Assembly (NCBI GenBank): GCA_963920705.1
Contig: OY987236.1
Span: 6,434,190-6,498,189 of the forward strand
From: Odiellus spinosus
Taxonomy: Eukaryota; Arthropoda; Arachnida; Opiliones; Phalangiidae
Direction of reading: 5' to 3'
Length of the DNA stretch: 64,000 nt
Part shown: positions 1 to 12,440 of the stretch, in pieces
Numbering within the stretch: the stretch's first letter is position 1
Layout: each line of letters begins with the position of its first letter
Notes under the pieces: generated by a model
Seen by the model: only the letters and a program-made list of their open reading frames with translations
Databases searched by the model: none
Told to the model about the DNA's origin: nothing
Position numbers and translations under genes: made by a program

Positions 1-1167
1 CTTACGGGTGAATAATTAATAAACTTATGGTAAAACATATTGTACTTTTAAGAAGCCGTTCTTCATTTATAGGAATTTACAGGTCATCGACCAAGTTGGC
101 GTAATTACAATACGTGACAAACTTTCAGCTTGAAAATACCATTTAGTGACCTTGAAATTTGTAAATATTTTTAAATGCCATGTTCAATTGCTATAACAAA
201 TAAGATGTTTGATCGATCTAGAGTACAATTTCTTTAAATTAAGGTGTGTAGCAATCCTTATCTTAAAAAGAGTATTGATTGACTCAAGTTTCAAAAACTG
301 AATCTGTCACATTGCATAAGACGTGACGGGATGTTGTTCACCCTAAAACTTATACTGAAGTTTACACCATATAAATTAATAAAGACCTATCAATTGATAG
401 AAAATTTTGTTATCTATATATACTTAAAAACGCGATAAACTTTAAGATTTAATATAATGAATTAAAAAAATGATGTCCCCAAAAAACCTCGAAAAAAAAA
501 GTTTAAGGGATAATGAAGACGAGGAATAAATATAGTTAAAAACATTAAAAACACGAATGGTTTCTCGTTAATTTGCAGTTAAAAAGTTACGATAAGCTGG
601 CTAAGCCTAGATCCATTCTTTAAGCCGCTGAAGAGATTAAGTGAATTAACATTTCCCAGAATAAACAAAAATCTAATTAGCAGCCCAATTAAGATATAAG
701 AAAAACGATAATCGCTGCTAAGCCACGAAAATCTATATATTTTTTAATAAAGGCCTTGAATTTTTCTGTTTCGTGTATATAAATATTATTAACGTTCACG
801 ATTTGCGTAAGCGTTTAAGCGATATAAAATCGTGGAAATTTCTCTAAGATAATCGGTCTTAATTAAAAGAAATATAAGGTGTTTGTGAAACCGTATCTTA
901 ATTGGCATTGACGTAAGATAAATTTTTGCAAAGCTCGAATAAAAATCTTTTACTTTCGCGCGCCGAGATATCGTATGACGTACAGTATTTGAATATTAAT
1001 GTATTCGGTGAGGCAAGAATCCTTTAAAGATTTTTTTGTAGGAAAAACGTAGCCACTGATAACTTGAAAAGGACTTATAGTCTACTGAACACAATGTCAA
1101 ATATTTGGTTCTAAATACCGGTATTAAACTCTTTTTAAGTAAAACTATCATGAGGGACAAAGACAAA
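1..1167. other. Non-coding AT-rich sequence
   Basis: I see no gene, RNA or repeat array here. Both strands are interrupted by frequent stops and there is no convincing splice-site and coding combination. Confidence 0.6.
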
Positions 1168-1437
1168 AGCTACGGTCACACTAGTATTCCTTAATCGATT
1201 TGAAACGGTAAAATCAAACCGATATTCAAATCACCAGGAATCGTTTTTATAAATCGATTTATTGTAGCTTCATATATCGGTTGTTGAAACCGAATCGGTA
1301 CGAAACTGGTTCCCGAAGCAGTTTCGAGAAATCGAATCAAATCGATTCGATAAAAAGACGGTTTCCCGTTCACATGACTCCAGCGAAACGTTTTGAAACG
1401 GTTCAAATCGATTCTAAGGCCTAGTATGAACGCAGCT
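1168..1437. mobile_element. Foldback element with ~38-bp inverted ends
   Basis: The left end (AGCTACGGTCACACTAG, then TTAATCGATTTGAA) matches the reverse complement of the right end (TTCAAATCGATTCTAA, then CTAGTATGAACGCAGCT) over about 38 bases with a few mismatches. The interior is rich in ATCGAT and AAACGG words, also partly inverted. About 270 bp with no coding capacity fits a non-autonomous DNA transposon (MITE). I could not define a target duplication, so the superfamily is unknown. A short minus-strand reading frame in it is a by-product of the repeats. Confidence 0.55.
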
Positions 1438-2066
1438 AAAGAATTAAGACGTACAAAACTACCCTAACGGTATATTAAAAACCAAGAGTTCATTTATTGA
1501 ACTAAGAACATTGAACAGAGATATTTAAAAGCCATCCTCGCATAGATTTGATATTGATTCGCGAAAGTTTTAAATGAAAAATGGTTTATTAAAATCATAA
1601 ACTACTGGTCTATCTAAGGGAATTAGATTTATAATGTAAATTAATCATCAGGAGTGCGCACAAGTTTTTTTAGATTATCTCTTACGCTGCCCTGTCTCTT
1701 TCGAGTGTTGTTTGGACTAGTTAATATTACCTAGAATTAATAGAATGGCGTATCTCCCTTTGATTTTGGCCTCGAGTAACATACAATATTGAAGTAAATC
1801 TTACGCGAAAAAGCCCTGTACGTCAATATTTTTAATTTTTTTATCTATTTTTATCTATTCACTCGAACTTCTCGAAGAATAAATTTGTTCAAATAATACA
1901 AAAGCCTGTTGTTTTAAACGCCTGTAAAGATTGAAGTTTATCTCGATGATAAAAATTTATTTATTATATATTAAAAAGGTTGTTCTAATCTTAAAAGTGA
2001 TTACTAATCATAGAAAAAAGGTGGCATGTGTTTATAAATTAAAAATCATTCTCAAATTGTTACTCC
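1438..2066. other. Non-coding AT-rich sequence
   Basis: Nothing recognisable between the foldback element and the first hairpin element. Confidence 0.5.
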
Positions 2067-2509
2067 TTAAAGGGAGAATGCAAACTAAACCCAACAAGTG
2101 ATTTTTAATAGATTCCTTATCCTTTAAATAGGCCTAATCCATCAGAAAAAAATTTACAAGCTAATATTCAACTAGAAATGAATTTACAACTTACCCAGAA
2201 AATAGGCTTAGCTGGATTCACGGAGACCCGATTTACTCGCGTTCGCGTATAAGGGCTAGCGACCAATCGAATGTTAGAGGAAGTCACGTGGAGATCTCCC
2301 TTTAACGATGGGCCTTTGCTCATTGGTCGCTTGCTATTATACGCGAGTACATCAGGGTCTCCATGAATCCAGCTAAGCCTATTTTCAGGATAAGTTTTAA
2401 ATTTATTTCAAGTTTAAAATTTGTAATTTTTTATTGGTGTATTAGGCCTATTTAAAAGATAAGGAATCGATTAAAAATCACTTGTTGTTAGGTTGCATTA
2501 TCCGATTAA
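2067..2509. mobile_element. TTAA hairpin MITE, copy A
   Basis: About 440 bp flanked by TTAA on both sides. The left arm starts AGGGAGAATGCAA and continues through TAGGCCTAATCC and AATAGGCTTAGCTGGATTCA. The right arm carries the reverse complement of all these blocks (TGAATCCAGCTAAGCCTATT, then TTAGGCCTATTT, then GTTAGGTTGCATTA). The two arms form an almost continuous inverted repeat of about 200 bp each around a short centre that contains GACCAAT and ATTGGTC. No transposase is encoded. TTAA flanks suggest a piggyBac-like mobiliser, by inference only. Confidence 0.75.
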
Positions 2510-3108
2510 GGTATTAAGAGCCTAAGCCTAATTGTTATTGAAAAATATGGAATATAAAGTGATGCTGTCACGTGTTTTTCACGAGTTTCAAAACGAATTT
2601 GATTAGCAAATGTATTATCTGACTTTGGAATTTAATTAAAAGAACTAATCGAAAGACGCCTCACCTTAATCTTAATAAAATCCCTGAGACATGTGCTGAG
2701 AGACACTCTTTTAATCGAGCTAAACCTCGTTCTTGATTATTTATGATTTGAATAATAAAATCTAGCCTTTCGTTAATAATCTAGCTGTCATTTTGATTTG
2801 TGAGATCTGAATATATTAAAAGTTGGCGTCTAATAAATGTCTAGAGATTTCAATAAACATCTTAGCAACTAAAAACATACGAAACAAAATCAAGAAAACG
2901 TTTCTCAACAATCTCTTACATAACCAAATATTAAAAAATAATAATCGGCAATATTATCAGCATTTAATTTCGTATATTGTGGTTTTCTCCGTTTTATTAT
3001 ATCAGCAGGTCGTCGAAGAATTAAAATTACGGAATGCTAAGGGAAGATTAAATTAACTTTTCATCTGGTATCAAAAGTTAATTATAATAAAAATCATTAA
3101 GAACTTAA
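2510..3108. other. Non-coding spacer between hairpin elements
   Basis: A 77-codon open frame at 2823-3056 starts at a non-ATG codon and has AT-rich, Lys/Asn/Ile-heavy composition typical of chance frames. No gene is supported. Confidence 0.5.
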
Positions 3109-3506
3109 TTAAAGGCAGAATGCAACCTAACAATGATTTTGTAACGATTCCTTATCTTTTAAATAGGCCTAATCCCTTAGTAAAAAAAAATTTAAAACTA
3201 GAAATAAATTTAAAACTTGCTCGGAAAATAGGCTTAGCTGGATTTATGAAGATTCTGAATTTCTTCGCATTGAAGGATCAGCAACCAATGAGCAAAGAGA
3301 TCTCCATGAGACTTGCAATAACATTCGATTGGCTGACCCTTCAATGCGAAGAAATTCAGAATCTCCATCAATCCCGCTAAGCCTATTTTCCGGGTAAGTT
3401 TTAAATTCAATTCTAATTTAATATTTGCTTGGAAAATTTTACTGGTGGATTAGATCTATTTAAACTATAAAAAAGTATTTGTTAATTGGTTGCATTCTCC
3501 CTTTAA
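3109..3506. mobile_element. TTAA hairpin MITE, copy B
   Basis: Same family as the 2067-2509 element: TTAA, AGGCAGAATGCAACCTAAC at the left and GTTGCATTCTCCCT, TTAA at the right, with TAGGCTTAGCTGGATT and its complement inside. The centre is itself palindromic: TGAATTTCTTCGCATTGAAGG returns inverted about 90 bases later. The plus-strand open frame 3120-3380 is simply the left arm read through. Confidence 0.8.
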
Positions 3507-4782
3507 GAGCATGAAATCAGCATTCGTTTCATTAGTCCATTTTCATTTTAGTTTTAAAAGGTCATTCGCGTATTTTAATTTTAACAAAGACAAGTAATAT
3601 TCTAAAAACTACTCATTTTCACCTACTCTTTAAAACTCATTGACTTTATTAAGCCCAACGCGTTGATTATATCGTATCAATAGTTACGAAATATTGCCCT
3701 TTATCTATTGGAGCTAAAATCGCTCGGGGTTGACATTGAAAATCTAACGATAGGTCATAAAACATTCAGCTAAAAATTCAAGAGCATCATGTACCAACTA
3801 CTTTTACTCTACGAGGTTTAATATTATGTACTAATCCGCCTAGATTTGAGATATTTTGCAAAGTGATTATGAAACTCCAGTGAAAATCTTACACGTGAGA
3901 GTTTAGAGAAAACGAGAGAAATGAACCTTTCTCATTGGACCAATATGCTTTCCCTTTTTTAATTAATCAATAAAATAATATAAAACCACGCCGTTGCCTC
4001 GGCGTCGAGGGACTCTAGACGACGGCAAGGTCGTTTCAAATACGCATAGACCGGAGACTGAGACTAAATCGTCACTATATGTTCACGTGTTAAAATAATA
4101 TGGTTAAGAAACTGGTATTATTAAAATTACTAAACTGAATTCAAATTTGTTTTATCTCGAGATACTAGGTTATTTGTTCATTGCGTTAGAATTAAAGCGG
4201 TATATGAATTATGATTTTAACATTTTTAATACTATTAAAAACTTAAATTCAAAATTGCAAACCTTTCGATTGACGCGCTTTTAACAAACTTGAAAATTAA
4301 AATAACAAAAATATAAATTTGTAATTTTTCTGATGATCTAAGAATTATTCTGGAACATTATTAACGATAAGTTTCTGAATTAAGTACTTTCATTGAACAG
4401 AGTATGCGCAAAGGTAACCATATCTCGTGCTGAAAGGGTGATATCAATCACGTGATATGTTTTTTGTTGGTGACGGTTTAGATAAAAGGTAAAACTTTCT
4501 CGGTTAAGTACTTTCACGAAAAAGACGGCGCGAAAGCAACCGTATCACGTGGCATAACGCGTTATAATATAGTGATAAACCTTATTATAATTATTACATA
4601 GGGGGTATTCACCGATGTCTTTCTTTCCTAGGAGAATTAACAAAGTGTACCAAACCACCTCAGCATTTCTTATTTCGCCATTTCTCCTCTTAAACATAAG
4701 TACATATACTTTCGTGTACAATATAATTTCAAATCGGATTATCTTTCATTATTATTCAACACAAAAACCTGAAATTTTCCTA

Positions 4783-4834
<52 letters not shown>

Positions 4835-5504
4835 ATGGAAATATCTTGCCCAATCCAAACTTACTAGTATTTTATTCACGTTCAAGGGGGCCTTGAAAAT
4901 TTAAGGATGTTAGAACATCAAATCCGCATTCATCTTTAAATTTTTCGATATTGTTTTAAGAGCAACATAATGAAAAACTATAATGTTTCAAAGATAAATG
5001 ATAAAATTCTGACATTCTTGACAAACTGTCCTAAAACCGGAACACCATCATATCTAAAATATTTAATTATGTAACAATGTCTATCTGACTGTCTGACCTA
5101 AAAGGAATAAGTTTCACCACAAGTAAATCATGCTTCAAGTTTACAACAAGACATATTATGATTGGTATGTGGTTCTGAAAGTTTTGTCGCCCGAGGATAG
5201 AGGAAAAATCCAAAAACTCTAAACGGTCGAGATATGGAATTCGAAATTGCTGAGAAAATCGGACTCACTTCATTGTCACACGCAATATGTCGTCTTATAA
5301 ACTTGAAGGATGATTTACTTGTGGCTTAATGATAGATACCCCAATCGAAACTGGATCAATATAGCTAGATCTATTCGTGAGATCAATTGTTAAGGTCCAA
5401 AATGAGTCAGGTTTGTGTCTACATTAAGAAAGTGATTAACACTTCGCGCTATTAAAGCTCAATTCCATCTTCATCATTCGCGGGTTTCACAAATTTGCTC
5501 TTGG
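3507..5504. other. Non-coding sequence with degenerate local duplication
   Basis: No gene seen. Two similar blocks at about 4376-4433 and 4500-4556 share TTAAGTACTTTCA followed by a GCGCAAAGGTAACC-like and CGTATC(A/T)CGTG-like stretch, about 124 bp apart, so they look like an old tandem duplication. A 46-base A run is annotated separately. Confidence 0.45.
4786..4831 (+). repeat. Poly(A) run, 46 bases
   Basis: Uninterrupted run of A. It could be the tail of a short retroposon or a simple homopolymer expansion. The sequence before it does not resemble any transcript I recognise. Confidence 0.85.
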
Positions 5505-5945
5505 TTAAAGGGAGAATGCAACCTAATAACAATTGATTTTTTATCGATTCCTTATCGTTTAAATAGACCTAATCCACCAATAAAAAGTTTACAAAAAATA
5601 ATATTAAACTAGAAATAAATTTAAAACTTATCCTGAAAATAGGCTTAGTGGAATTCATGGATATCCTGAATTGCCTTCGTGTAAATTCTAGCGACCAATG
5701 AGCAAAGGTCCGTCGTTCACGCGAGATCTCCACGAGACTTACAATTGCTTTCGATTGGTCGCTAGACCTTACAGGCGAGGAAATCCGGGTCTCCATGAAT
5801 TCCGCTAAGCCTAATTTACCGATAAGTTTTAAATTTATTTTTAGTTTAATATTGGCTCGTAAATTATTTCACTGGTGGATTAGGCCTATTTAAACAATAA
5901 TTAATCGATAAAAGAATCAATTGTTAGGTTGCATTCTCCCTTTAA
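5505..5945. mobile_element. TTAA hairpin MITE, copy C
   Basis: The best preserved copy. It reads TTAA, AGGGAGAATGCAACCTAA at the left and TTAGGTTGCATTCTCCCT, TTAA at the right. Internal blocks TAGACCTAATCCACCA, AATAGGCTTAG and TTCATGGA reappear inverted as TGGTGGATTAGGCC, CTAAGCCTAATTT and TCCATGAATTCC. It is 441 bp long including the flanks. Confidence 0.82.
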
Positions 5946-6362
5946 GGCTGATGTCGCGCCCATAGCTGAATTGTCAATTTTTTTTTTTTTTTTTCTTAAA
6001 TATGTCTGAAACTTAATTCTTTTGTTGAAAGGAATTTCTTCTATGTATATTGTTTCAAACAAAAACAATATTTGCAACTGTATTTTACTTTCAGAATTGT
6101 TTTGACACCCAATAGAAGTCCGTCGGACGTGACTATGCATAATTTTATATTCTATACATAACTTTTGAAGAATTTGACGTCATGTTATATAAGTTGAATA
6201 AACGCCAAAAGCTGCTAAATAAGTATTTTTGACGCGTAACAAATAGAATTAGAGAAAACTATAATAATGTATAAAAACAATTACTATTCTTGCGAAGTGA
6301 GCAGACTGGTTTGGCACAATTGAAAGACTATTCAGGACAAGGATAGAAACTCTGGGAATTCT
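5946..6362. other. Non-coding spacer
   Basis: Contains an 18-base T run near 5980 and one full CRE-type palindrome TGACGTCA at 6175-6182. No gene seen. Confidence 0.4.
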
Positions 6363-6645
6363 TAACCTAAAAATAAATGATTTTTTTATCGATTCCTTGT
6401 CGCTGTAATTGGCCTTATCCACCAGTGAGAAGATTTACAAACAAATATTAAACTAGAAATAAATTTAAAACTTACAAGGAAAAATAGGCTTAGCTTTATT
6501 CGTGGAGATCTTGAATTTAGTCGCATTGATGGGTTAGCGACCAACGAGCATATGCCCGTCGGTAAGTTGAGGTCTCCATGAAACGTCCAATAACATTCGA
6601 CCCATCAATGCGAGGAAATTCAGTATCTTAATTAGTCGCAATCTC
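6363..6645. mobile_element. Truncated TTAA hairpin MITE, copy D
   Basis: Matches the left arm of the family from AACCTAAAAATAAATGA through ATCGATTCCTTGTCG, GGCCTTATCCACCAGT and AATAGGCTTAGCT, then part of the centre (GCATTGATGGG, inverted as CCCATCAATGCG). The outermost terminal bases and most of the right arm are missing. Confidence 0.65.
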
Positions 6646-9600
6646 AAAACCTCTAATTCAAAGTCCCCTGGTCAAAAATTCTAAATCTCAAAGATCCAAT
6701 TTCTTAGTCCCTTCATTAAAGAATATATACGGAGTTTTACTATGAAAGTACATCTACGTTTTTATAGATAACGTTCAATTATTAAAATTAATGTTATAAT
6801 ATATCTGAGGGAAATTTTCAGAACAAAAACTACAAAAATCTTGAAATAACCGAGGGAAAAGAATTTACGATTTTGAAATATAATTTTGTGTCACGCGTTG
6901 ATCATGGACTGGGAAATGAATATCACGTGATTTATAAACTAGCTTAATTATTCCCCTTGCCTTAATCTTATCGCAGAAAAAAACATTGCTAAAACTAGAA
7001 AATTACGTACAAAGCTTAAGCTCTACACGAACCTTTTAATTATGTCTAGGATTTGTTTTTTAAAACAATATATATTATGTTAATATATATTTAAGAGAAC
7101 ATATGATAGCTTTAGTACGTGATAAAACCCTATTCATGGTATAAAAATATCATAGTTTTAACCGTTTGTCAAGAAAAGTAAGACTAATTATCGTCTTCCC
7201 GTTTTGTCCACTTACATATTTATGTCTGAGAAAACCTTGAAAAAGTTTCATTCAATTTTTATGTACGGTATCTAAAACATCACGCCCAAAAACCACTCGC
7301 GTTTCCTAAAGTTTCATGTTTCGTGAAAAATTTAAAAAATCGTTTACCTAGAAGGTAATTTCACGCTTATTTTATTTAAGAAAAAACGCCCCCATCTGAT
7401 TTTCTCCCTGTTTTGAGGTTTCGACTATTTTGAATATTAATTAAATGCTTTTATGAAGGAAATTTCAATTTTTGTCAAATTTAGAAATTTTCCCATCTTT
7501 TCAAATTTAGTAATTTTCCTATTTTATCAAGTTTAAAAGGGATTTTCCCATTTTGTCGAATTAAACAGATAAGAAATCGACACAAAAACACTAGTCTGGC
7601 TGCATTCTGCCTTTAAAAACCCATCAGTTTAAATTTTTTAACTCAGCCAAAGTTTTAAAAATAATTTTCCCAAGTTTAAAGATTTCTAACTTCAATATTT
7701 ACTGTCGAAATTTTGTTTAATAACAGATTTAAATGAGAAAGAATAATGAACTTATTTTTAATTGAAATATATTATCACCAAAATGGGTGAAATTATGGTG
7801 AAACTTGAAATATAATCTCGCGTTAAGTTCAGAAGTAAAACAAATCCTTTATTAGATAAGTAAAACAACTTCTTGAGATAAGATAATTCGGAGAAGTCAA
7901 AGAACTAGCGACCTCCTCACTTTTATCAATTTTTTTTATATTTATTCTAATTAGAAATTTTAGGCCTAGCTTTGAATTCTGGCAACGTTGAATGTGTTTT
8001 TTATGATAAGATGAAATTATCGTTCAAAAGTTGGAAATGATTGCAAAATCATGAAAGATTTAATTTGAAACTTCCTTCAATTAAAGATTTTCAAAAACGT
8101 TATCTCGTAATTGAAAAACTAAACTGATTTAGTCAATATAGCAAGTAACCATAAAGTTATGCCAGATTTCGCGCCTTTTTGAATACGATAGATTAAAAAG
8201 TTTCCACTTCCGTCAAAAAAATAACTATTTAGTTGGGCGGAAGTGATGTTTGCAACCCACAGTCAGATAACAGAAGAAAAAAAAATATATTTCGGCCGTT
8301 TTATTTTTGAAATTCATTAAATCTCGAGAATTTTAAGAATGAATGTATCACGTTGAATAGGACCGACAGTACTGGCGCGACTATTGTAAATTGAGCCTAA
8401 TTACTAAATAGTATCTGATTCAGTTCAATATAATACTTTATCCGCTCCCCCGGCAATACTAAGAGCGGCGCCAAAATGTATAACCCATTTTGTGTTGATT
8501 TGTAAGCTGTTACGTAGTTACGCGTTACGTAAGCAGGATATATATGTCATATCGTGAAAGTTTTACGTGCAATGTCACGGCTGTTCAATGGACTCGATAC
8601 GTTATTAAACTAACAACACTGACGGCTTAATGTTTACACAATATAGTTTGGTCTATCCTTGAAGCTTAAAACTGTCAACACGAATGAATTTAAGCTATCA
8701 ACGTTAAGCTCTTATTTGCAGCCGCATTGTTAAGCTATTTTAGGGGGTCTTTGCCCCCTCCAAAAAAATCCGTAAATTTAAGTATCACAGGTTTGCTGGG
8801 TAATTAAATTCGGTATTCTAATTTTAATTTAAAAACCGGTTGCCTAAATACACAATATTATTAATTATAGCTACCAATTTAGCCCCCTCCCCAAATTGGT
8901 AACTGAGGACACTGTGACAATGGGATCCTATCTTCGCGTGTGCTGTCAACTCGAGATAGAATTATGAAGTCTGGGTGTGGGCAATTCATTTATTTGTCCT
9001 CCTCTTACAACAAAATATGCTTTCATTAATGCTATCGTAAGGAGTAAGGATTAGTCTTTTCTCCGCACGTCGATTAATTAAAACTCTCCTGGACGAGGGA
9101 CTTTACGATTATCAAGACATTGAGATTTTAGGAGAGGTTTTTAAGATTTCAAAAGAGATTTTGAGATTACAAAGGAGATATTTTGAGATTTAAAATCTAT
9201 TTTTGGGGATTTCAATGTAAAGTTCGCTCCTGGTGCTAATATAACCTCTCATAACCAATTCCCATATTTTGCAAGTGATAAAAGTCAAGCGAAACCAGAT
9301 ATTTTCAAGCGGTTTCGGAATAAGTTGAAATTTTACAAGGAATCATCTCTTTAAAAATCAAGATTAATTTATTTAATATCATATAGGTCGAGGAGAGTTA
9401 AGAAATATTTTTAATTGGGCCTGTAATCTATAATAGAGTATCAAGTCGAGATTTTGAAGTTCAATTTGAGAATACTGTCAACAAATACTTATTTAAAAGT
9501 TAAAATCGGTGTTTGATTTTACATAAAAATCGTACAGTTACTGAGCAATCTTTGACTTTAAATTCAGTAAAAGTTATACGAAATCGAGGTCGTTGGCTTG

Positions 9601-12336
9601 ACTTTACAGTGCGCAACAAAGCTAGACGCAAACTTATTTTCTGGGGAAAGACCGGAAATCCTAACGGGGGAAACCAGAAGGAAACTTATACACAAGTTCA
9701 TCAGTGATGTGGCGGAAACTAAATCCTCTATATTACACTACAAAAGTAAAATTCAGATTTCCCTGAAATTTATAGGGAAATAATTATATAGGCTTATGCC
9801 CCAAGATTTTACTTAGAACAAATTTGTTTGGTTTAAAAGATATAAAGTTGGTATTACAGGACAGGGTTAACAAGGAAATGCCTTGGATTTTGTTTAAGGA
9901 AAAACAGACAATTCAAAGGAAATTTTTTGAAAATAAAGAAAAAAAAACGAAACAGCATCAAAATAGGAAAATATAGGAAAAATAGAAACACTGCTGTTAA
10001 CAAACATATGAAAACCATATACACCAATTAGACCCAGGAAAGAGATAAAATATTGGGACAGGGAAGTGATTTGATAAACGAGTATCGACGTTGCTAACAA
10101 GCAAGTGGCATCTGGCGAAAACTCCTATTCTGTTGTGATGCATAGGTGTAAAAATAGAAAAATTAGAGAAAAGAAACGAAAGTAATAGAAAGATATCGAA
10201 ATAATGGGAAAGTATAGGAAATATAGAAAGTCTGGCAATTGGGTTACTCCAACTCCTTCAAAAGAACAGTTCTAAGGCCCTTGCAACACTCCAGAAACAG
10301 TACAAAAAATTAATTCCAGATTAACAATCAAGAATAATATTAAACTCTATTGTGAATATAATTTTAACTTTAGGAATATTTCCTATGAAATTTACGAACT
10401 GGTTTTACCAATATTTTCTTTAGAATCAGAGAATTAGGCCTAACTATTAAACCTTAAATAAAAACCAAACCAATCAATTTGTAATATTTTTGTCTTTATT
10501 TATAATATATATAATTTATGCCACTTTTTAAATTCTATCAATATTTACAACAAGTATTGGCACATCAATTTGGAAAAAAATACAATGAAAAAAAAAAAAA
10601 CATTAACTTTGTACAACCAAAATAACACGTTTCTTTCTTGAAACTCAATTTTCGAGATTTCAAAAAAACCAAAAAAACAACACAATGAAGCGAATATTTT
10701 AAAAGATAAAAACCTTTTCATTAAAATTTAAAATTGAGAAGATTTTAATAATATTTTAATTCCCACACATCATTCGAAATTTCATTCATAAACACCGGTA
10801 TCTAATTTTTTTTTTTAATTTTTTTTCGCATTTTTTCTTTAAAAATTTAAAATTAGTAGAAAGATTTCACCGATTGGGTTACGAGGGAGGGGGAGGAATG
10901 GGAATAAGGTATAGTTAGTGACAAGAGGTAACTAGTTAAGCCTTATCATTACGTCACAACCGTTAACTCGTTTCCAATTGGCTGATTTAAATATGGCACT
11001 TTTGTATTCTCATAATCGTCATTTCATTTTATCAAAATATTAAATACAATTTTTTCTGTATCATTCAAAGGCCTTCGAACTATCATTCTTGTAAATGGAC
11101 CAAAAGTCAGGTACAAAAAGTACAATATAGATTAATCTCCTTTTTCTTTTTAAGTGTGGTTTGGTATTTTTTTTTTTTTTTTTTCCCCCCTTGAAAATTT
11201 ATTGAATAGTTAAACAAAACGATAATAATATTAAAAGTACCATAAGAATTGAGGTTCTATAATATTTTTCTTATGAAAAGTACTAAATTATGATAAGTTT
11301 CAAGTACTTTCTGGATAATTAGTTAAGCGTTCAAGCAATTTGTATATTTTTGTACATAAAACGAGAAATACATTTTACGCGCCATATTTTCATTTTTTTT
11401 TTCGAGTAAAATTTTATTTTATAAGGTTGAGCCATTTGTTTTAAATAATTAAGTCTTTTTTAAATTAATATTTAATTTGAAAAGGACTTAATATCCCTTA
11501 ACTTTTAAATTTACAAAAACTATAGGCAAGAACTACTTCAAAATGGTTTTAAATATATTAAAGCTATGTTTTAAAGGGAAAATAAAATGCAGATTTATAT
11601 ATTTTCGATTATGTTTTTAAATTGGTTTAAATTGATCAGATTCGTGCCGAATACAGAATTCTCTACCAATTAAAATCGCTAATTTGTTTCGTAGTAGCTA
11701 AGCCTAACGTAAACTTTTGTTAAATGTTAAATAATCGAACAAAAATATGTTAAAATAACATCTCATCTTCCCTTTAAAATGGCAAATGATGCGTTTTCGA
11801 AATTTTAATAAAAAAACCTAATAAAACTTAAATTTGAGGGGAGTATTTATAGGAACCATAAAACCTTAGGGAATTTCAAACTAAGCTTACATAGGAGAGG
11901 GGGGGGGATGATATTTTTAACAATTTCAAAAATTATAAAACCTAGTTAGGCTTAGCTGTAGTATGAACTTTTGTTTTTCGCACGATATTTGGATATACAT
12001 CTTGTTTTCTTCGGGGGCCCAGGAACATCTTTATAACTATTTATAGGAACCATAGTCGTTCATCTCCGCGCCAACTTCCGTTTGGAACCAACAACATTCT
12101 TAAGTCTATTTTTGGACTATTTTTCTGTCCTTTTTATTCTCTAGGAAAATCGTTCGTCCAAGAGCTAGTATAGAATTACACGCGAGAACCAGCTCAACGT
12201 AGATTCTTTTTTAAATTTATCGTGATTATATCCACGAAAATTTCCCTCTTATTGATTTCATCAGCTGCTTATGTACAGACCAATAAAATGGTAACAGACT
12301 CGCTATGAGCACGCGCGAGCTTGCAACTTCATCGAT
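6646..12336. other. Long non-coding region
   Basis: About 5.7 kb with no gene I can support. It holds a MITE remnant (7563-7616), purine-rich GAGATTTT repeats around 9120-9210, several A/T runs and a few short frames without family signature (for example 9513-9783 and 9894-10100). Low-complexity T and A runs are dense at 10590-11410. Confidence 0.5.
7563..7616. mobile_element. Right-end remnant of TTAA hairpin MITE
   Basis: AACAGATAAGAAATCGA followed by GGCTGCATTCTGCCT and TTAA matches the right terminal part of the 5505-5945 element; the rest of the element is absent. Confidence 0.5.
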
Positions 12337-12440
12337 TTATTTTGGCGGGAGATTGTACATAACTCCGTTTATGACGTCATTTGGCGGGATTCAGGATGGA
12401 GAATATACGTGTATTTTTTAATCAAGGTCACCTAGGCAAC
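12337..12440. promoter_or_regulatory. Orphan promoter-like cluster: two E2F-type sites, CRE, X-box
   Basis: Within 100 bases lie TTTGGCGGGA (12341-12350), the CRE palindrome ATGACGTCAT (12371-12380), a second TTTGGCGGGA (12380-12389) and GTCACCTAGGCAAC (12427-12440), a perfect match to the RFX X-box pattern GTNRCC-N2-RGYAAC. The local GC content is above its surroundings. No conserved coding exon lies next to it; a 20-codon frame starts at the ATG at 12397 and overlaps the X-box. It may drive an unannotated or non-coding transcript. Confidence 0.4.

Noticed and set aside
3120..3380. 86-codon plus-strand open frame starting with ATG
   Set aside because: It is the left arm and centre of a hairpin transposable element read through; equivalent frames do not exist in the sister copies.
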